NCBI GenBank assembly: GCA_002943765.1
Contig: PQWQ01000014.1
Coordinates: 1,485,366 to 1,549,365, forward strand
Length of the DNA stretch: 64,000 nucleotides
Direction: 5' to 3'
Source: Psoroptes ovis
Taxonomy: Eukaryota > Arthropoda > Arachnida > Sarcoptiformes > Psoroptidae
Positions 60,901 to 64,000 of this stretch are shown piece by piece (position 1 is the stretch's first letter; each line of letters opens with the position of its first letter). The translations under genes and the position numbers were made by a program. The notes below the pieces were generated by a model that worked only from the letters and a program-made list of their open reading frames with translations, searched no databases and was not told the DNA's origin.

Positions 60901-63900
60901 CTAACCATCGTCAAAATTTTTGAAAAAATCGAAAAAATCTAAGGCTATCCATCGTCAAAATTTTTCAAAAAATCGAAAAAATCTAAGGCTAACCATCGTC
61001 AAAATTTTGAAAAAATCGAAAAAATCTAAGACTATTGCCTTTGAAAATTTTTCAAAAAATCGAAAAAATCTAAGGCTAACCATCGTCAAAATTTTTGAAA
61101 AAATCTAAGGCTAACCATCGTCAAAATTTTAAAAAAATCTTTGAAAATTTTTCAAAAAATCGAAAAAATCTAAGCTATCCATCGTCAAAATTTTGAAAAA
61201 ATCGAAAAAATCTAAGGCTAACCATCGTCAAAATTTTTGAAAAAATCGAAAAAATCTTAGACTATTGCCTTTGAAAATTTTTCAAAAAATCGAAAAAATC
61301 TAAGGCTATCCATCGTCAAAAAAAAAATCGAAAAAATCTAAGACTATTGCCTTTGAAAATTTTTAAAAAAATCGAAAAAAATCTAAGGCTATCATCAAAA
61401 TTTTTGAAAAAATCGAAAAAATCTAAGGCTTCGAAAAATCGAAAAAAATCTAAGGCTATAGTACGTGGAAATTTTCGAAAAAATCGAAAAAATCTAAGAC
61501 TATTGCCTTTGAAAATTTTTGAAAATTTCGAAAAAAATCTAAGGCTATCTATCGTCAAAATTTTCGAAAAAATCGAAAAAATCTAAGGCTATTGGAAATT
61601 TCGAAAAAATCGAAAAAATCTAAGGACTTTGAAAAAAAATTTCGAAAAAATCTAAGGCTAATCGTCAAAATTTTTGAAAAATCGAAAAAATCTAAGGCTA
61701 TCCATCGTCAAAATTTTTGAAAAAATCGAAAAAATCTAAGGCTAACCATCGTCAAAATTTTTGAAAAAATCGAAAAATCTAAGGCTATCCATCGTCAAAA
61801 TTTTTCAAAAAATCGAAAAAATCTAAGGCTAACCATCGTCAAATTTTTGAAAAAATCGAAAAAATCTAAGACTATTGCCTTTGAAAATTTTTCAAAAAAT
61901 CGAAAAAATCTAAGGCTAACCATCGTCAAAATTTTTGAAAAATCGAAAAAATCTCTATTAAAAAAAAAATCGAAAAATCTAAGGCTAACCATCGTCAAAA
62001 TTTTTGAAAAAAAAAATCTAAGGCTAACCATCGTCAAATTTTGAAAAAAAATCGAAAAAATCTAAAAATTTTCAAAAAATCGAAAAAATCTAAGGCTATC
62101 CATCGTCAAAATTTTTCAAAAAATCGAAAAAATCTAAGACTATTTTGAAAATTTTAAAAAAATCGAAAAAATCTAAGGCTATCTATCGTCAAATTTTTGA
62201 AAAAATCGAAAAAATCTAACCATCGTCAAATTTTCAAAAAATCGAAAAAATCTAAGGCTAAAAAATTTTCGAAAAAAATCTAAGACTATTGCCTTTGAAA
62301 ATTTTCGAAAAAATCTAAGGCTATCTATCGTCAAATTTTCGAAAAAATCGAAAAATCTAAGGCTATCTAAAATTTTTCGAAAAATCGAAAAAACTAAGGC
62401 TAAAAAATTTTTGAAAATTCGAAAAAATCTAAAAAAATTTTTCGAAAAAATAAGGCTATCGTCAAAAAAAATCGAAAAAATCTAAGGCTAACCATCGTCA
62501 AAATTTTTGAAAAAATCGAAAAAATCTAAGGCTATCCATCGTCAAAATTTAAAAAATCGAAAAAATCTAAGGAAAATTTTTAAAAAAATCGAAAAAATCT
62601 AAGGCTAACCATCGTCAAAATTTTTGAAAAAATCGAAAAAATCTAAGACTATTGCCTTTGAAAATTTTAAAAAATCGAAAAATCTAAGGCTATCGTCAAA
62701 ATTTTTGAAAAATCGAAAAAATCTAAGGCTATAGTACGTGGAAATTTTGAAAAAATCGAAAAAATCTAAGACTATTGAAAATTTTTGAAAATTTCGAAAA
62801 AATCTAAGGCTAACCATCGTCAAAATTTTTGAAAAAATCGAAAAAATCTAAGACTATTGCCTTTGAAAATTTTTAAAAAAATCGAAAAAATCTAAGGCTA
62901 ACCATCGTCAAAATTTTTGAAAAATCGAAAAAATCTAAGAAAAAAAAAAAAAATCTAAGGCTACGTAAAATTTTGAAAAATCTTAAAAATTTTTGAAAAA
63001 TCGAAAAAATCTAAGGCTAACCATCGTCAAAATTTTTGAAAAAATCGAAAAAATCTAAGACTATTGCCTTTGAAAATTTTAAAAAAATCGAAAAATCTAA
63101 GGCTATCAAAATTTGAAAAATCGAAAAAATCTAAGACTATTGCTTTGAAAATTTTTCAAAAAAATCGAAAAAATCTAAGGCTATCAAATTTTCGAAAAAA
63201 TCGAAAAAATCTAAGACTATTGCCTTTGAAAATTTTTGAAAATTTCGAAAAATCTAAGGCTAACCATCGTCAAAATTTTTGAAAAAATCGAAAAAATCTA
63301 AGGCTATCCATCGTCAAAATTTTTGAAAAAATCGAAAAAATCTAAGGCTACCATTCAAAATTTTTAAAAAATCGAAAAATCTAAGGCTAACCATCGTCAA
63401 AATTTTTGAAAAAATCGAAAAAATCTTAAGACTATTGCTTTGAAAATTTTTCAAAAAATCGAAAAAATCTAAGGCTATCCATCGTCAAAATTTTTTCAAA
63501 AATCGAAAAAATCTATAAAAAATTTTTGAAAAAATCGAAAAAATCTAAGTATCGTCAAAATTTTGAAAAAATCGAAAAAATCTAAGGCTATCCATCGTCA
63601 AAATTTTTCAAAAATCGAAAAAATCTAAGACTAAAAAATTTTCAAAAAATCGAAAAAATCGAAAATTTTTCAAAAAATCGAAAATCTAAGGCTATAGTAC
63701 GTGGAAATTTTCGAAAAAATCGAAAAAATCTAAGGCTAACCATCGTCAAATTTTTGAAAAATCGAAAAAACTAAGGCTAACCAAAAATTTTGAAAAACGA
63801 AAAAATCTCTATGCCTTTGAAAATTTTTAAAAAAATCGAAAAAATCTAAGGCTATCCATCGTCAAAATTTTTGAAAAAATGAAAAAATCTAGACTATTGC

Positions 63901-64000
63901 CTTTGAAAATTTTTCAAAAAATCGAAAAAATCTAAGGCTAACCATCGTCAAAATTTTTGAAAAATCGAAAAAATCTAAGGCTAACCATCGTCAAAATTTT
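57893..64000. repeat. 44-bp satellite array, truncated by the window edge
   Basis: The array is head-to-tail 44-bp monomers sharing TCGAAAAAATCTAAG and differing in the middle. Class 1 has CTAACCATCG or CTATCCATCG plus TCAAAA; class 2 has ACTATTGCCTTTGAAAA; class 3 has CTATAGTACGTGGAAA. About 6.1 kb, so roughly 140 units. Units are regular until about 61.1 kb, then many carry deletions. Open frames inside are products of the repeat (lysine/serine/leucine-rich) and are not genes. No transposon lies inside. Confidence 0.95.

Noticed and set aside
60651..63282. Lysine/serine/leucine-rich open frames in the last 4 kb
   Set aside because: They are read-through of the 44-bp satellite; amino-acid patterns repeat with the monomer.
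57893..64000. Regular array that could suggest a CRISPR locus
   Set aside because: There are no unique spacers; monomers are contiguous with shared classes, in a eukaryotic context with no cas genes.

Overview
The window is AT-rich eukaryotic DNA: multi-exon genes with GT-AG introns, asparagine/glutamine/histidine/aspartate runs in coding exons, abundant microsatellites and dense non-autonomous DNA transposons. Codon choice (CGT, TCA, GGT, TTA, CCA, ACA) and the low-complexity proteins suggest an arthropod, perhaps an AT-rich mite; that assignment is inference from style, not from a diagnostic marker.

Two genes are well supported. (1) On the minus strand, from 35556 down to 1444 and continuing beyond the left edge, lies the 5' part of a Syk/ZAP-70-type non-receptor tyrosine kinase gene. 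Five exons encode 673 residues: tandem SH2 domains joined by a short helical linker without ankyrin repeats, then a very long low-complexity interdomain B. The kinase domain is not seen in the window. Its introns are 656 bp, 6.7 kb, 24.6 kb and 85 bp. (2) On the plus strand at 7655-9881, nested in the 24.6-kb intron, is a complete six-exon gene for a 496-residue TraB-domain protein.

Upstream of the Syk gene (36-55 kb) five short minus-strand candidate exons have compatible splice phases and could be the end of an unrecognised gene; this is weak to moderate evidence.

The most striking content is mobile. Between 8.6 and 56.5 kb I count 54 copies of an about 80-bp near-palindromic mariner-like MITE (ends TTAGGTTGTCC...GGACAACCTAA), in four interior subfamilies A-D, roughly one per 0.9 kb, in introns and intergenic DNA. 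None was found in the first 8.6 kb or after 56.5 kb. One 178-bp hAT-type MITE with a perfect 8-bp target duplication lies at 12507-12684.

From about 57.9 kb to the right edge the window is a satellite array with a 44-bp monomer in three classes, starting with an inverted half-monomer and becoming riddled with deletions after about 61.1 kb.

The rest is simple-sequence AT-rich intron or intergenic DNA with several perfect hairpins and one 129-bp tandem duplication. No convincing tRNA, rRNA or CRISPR array was found.
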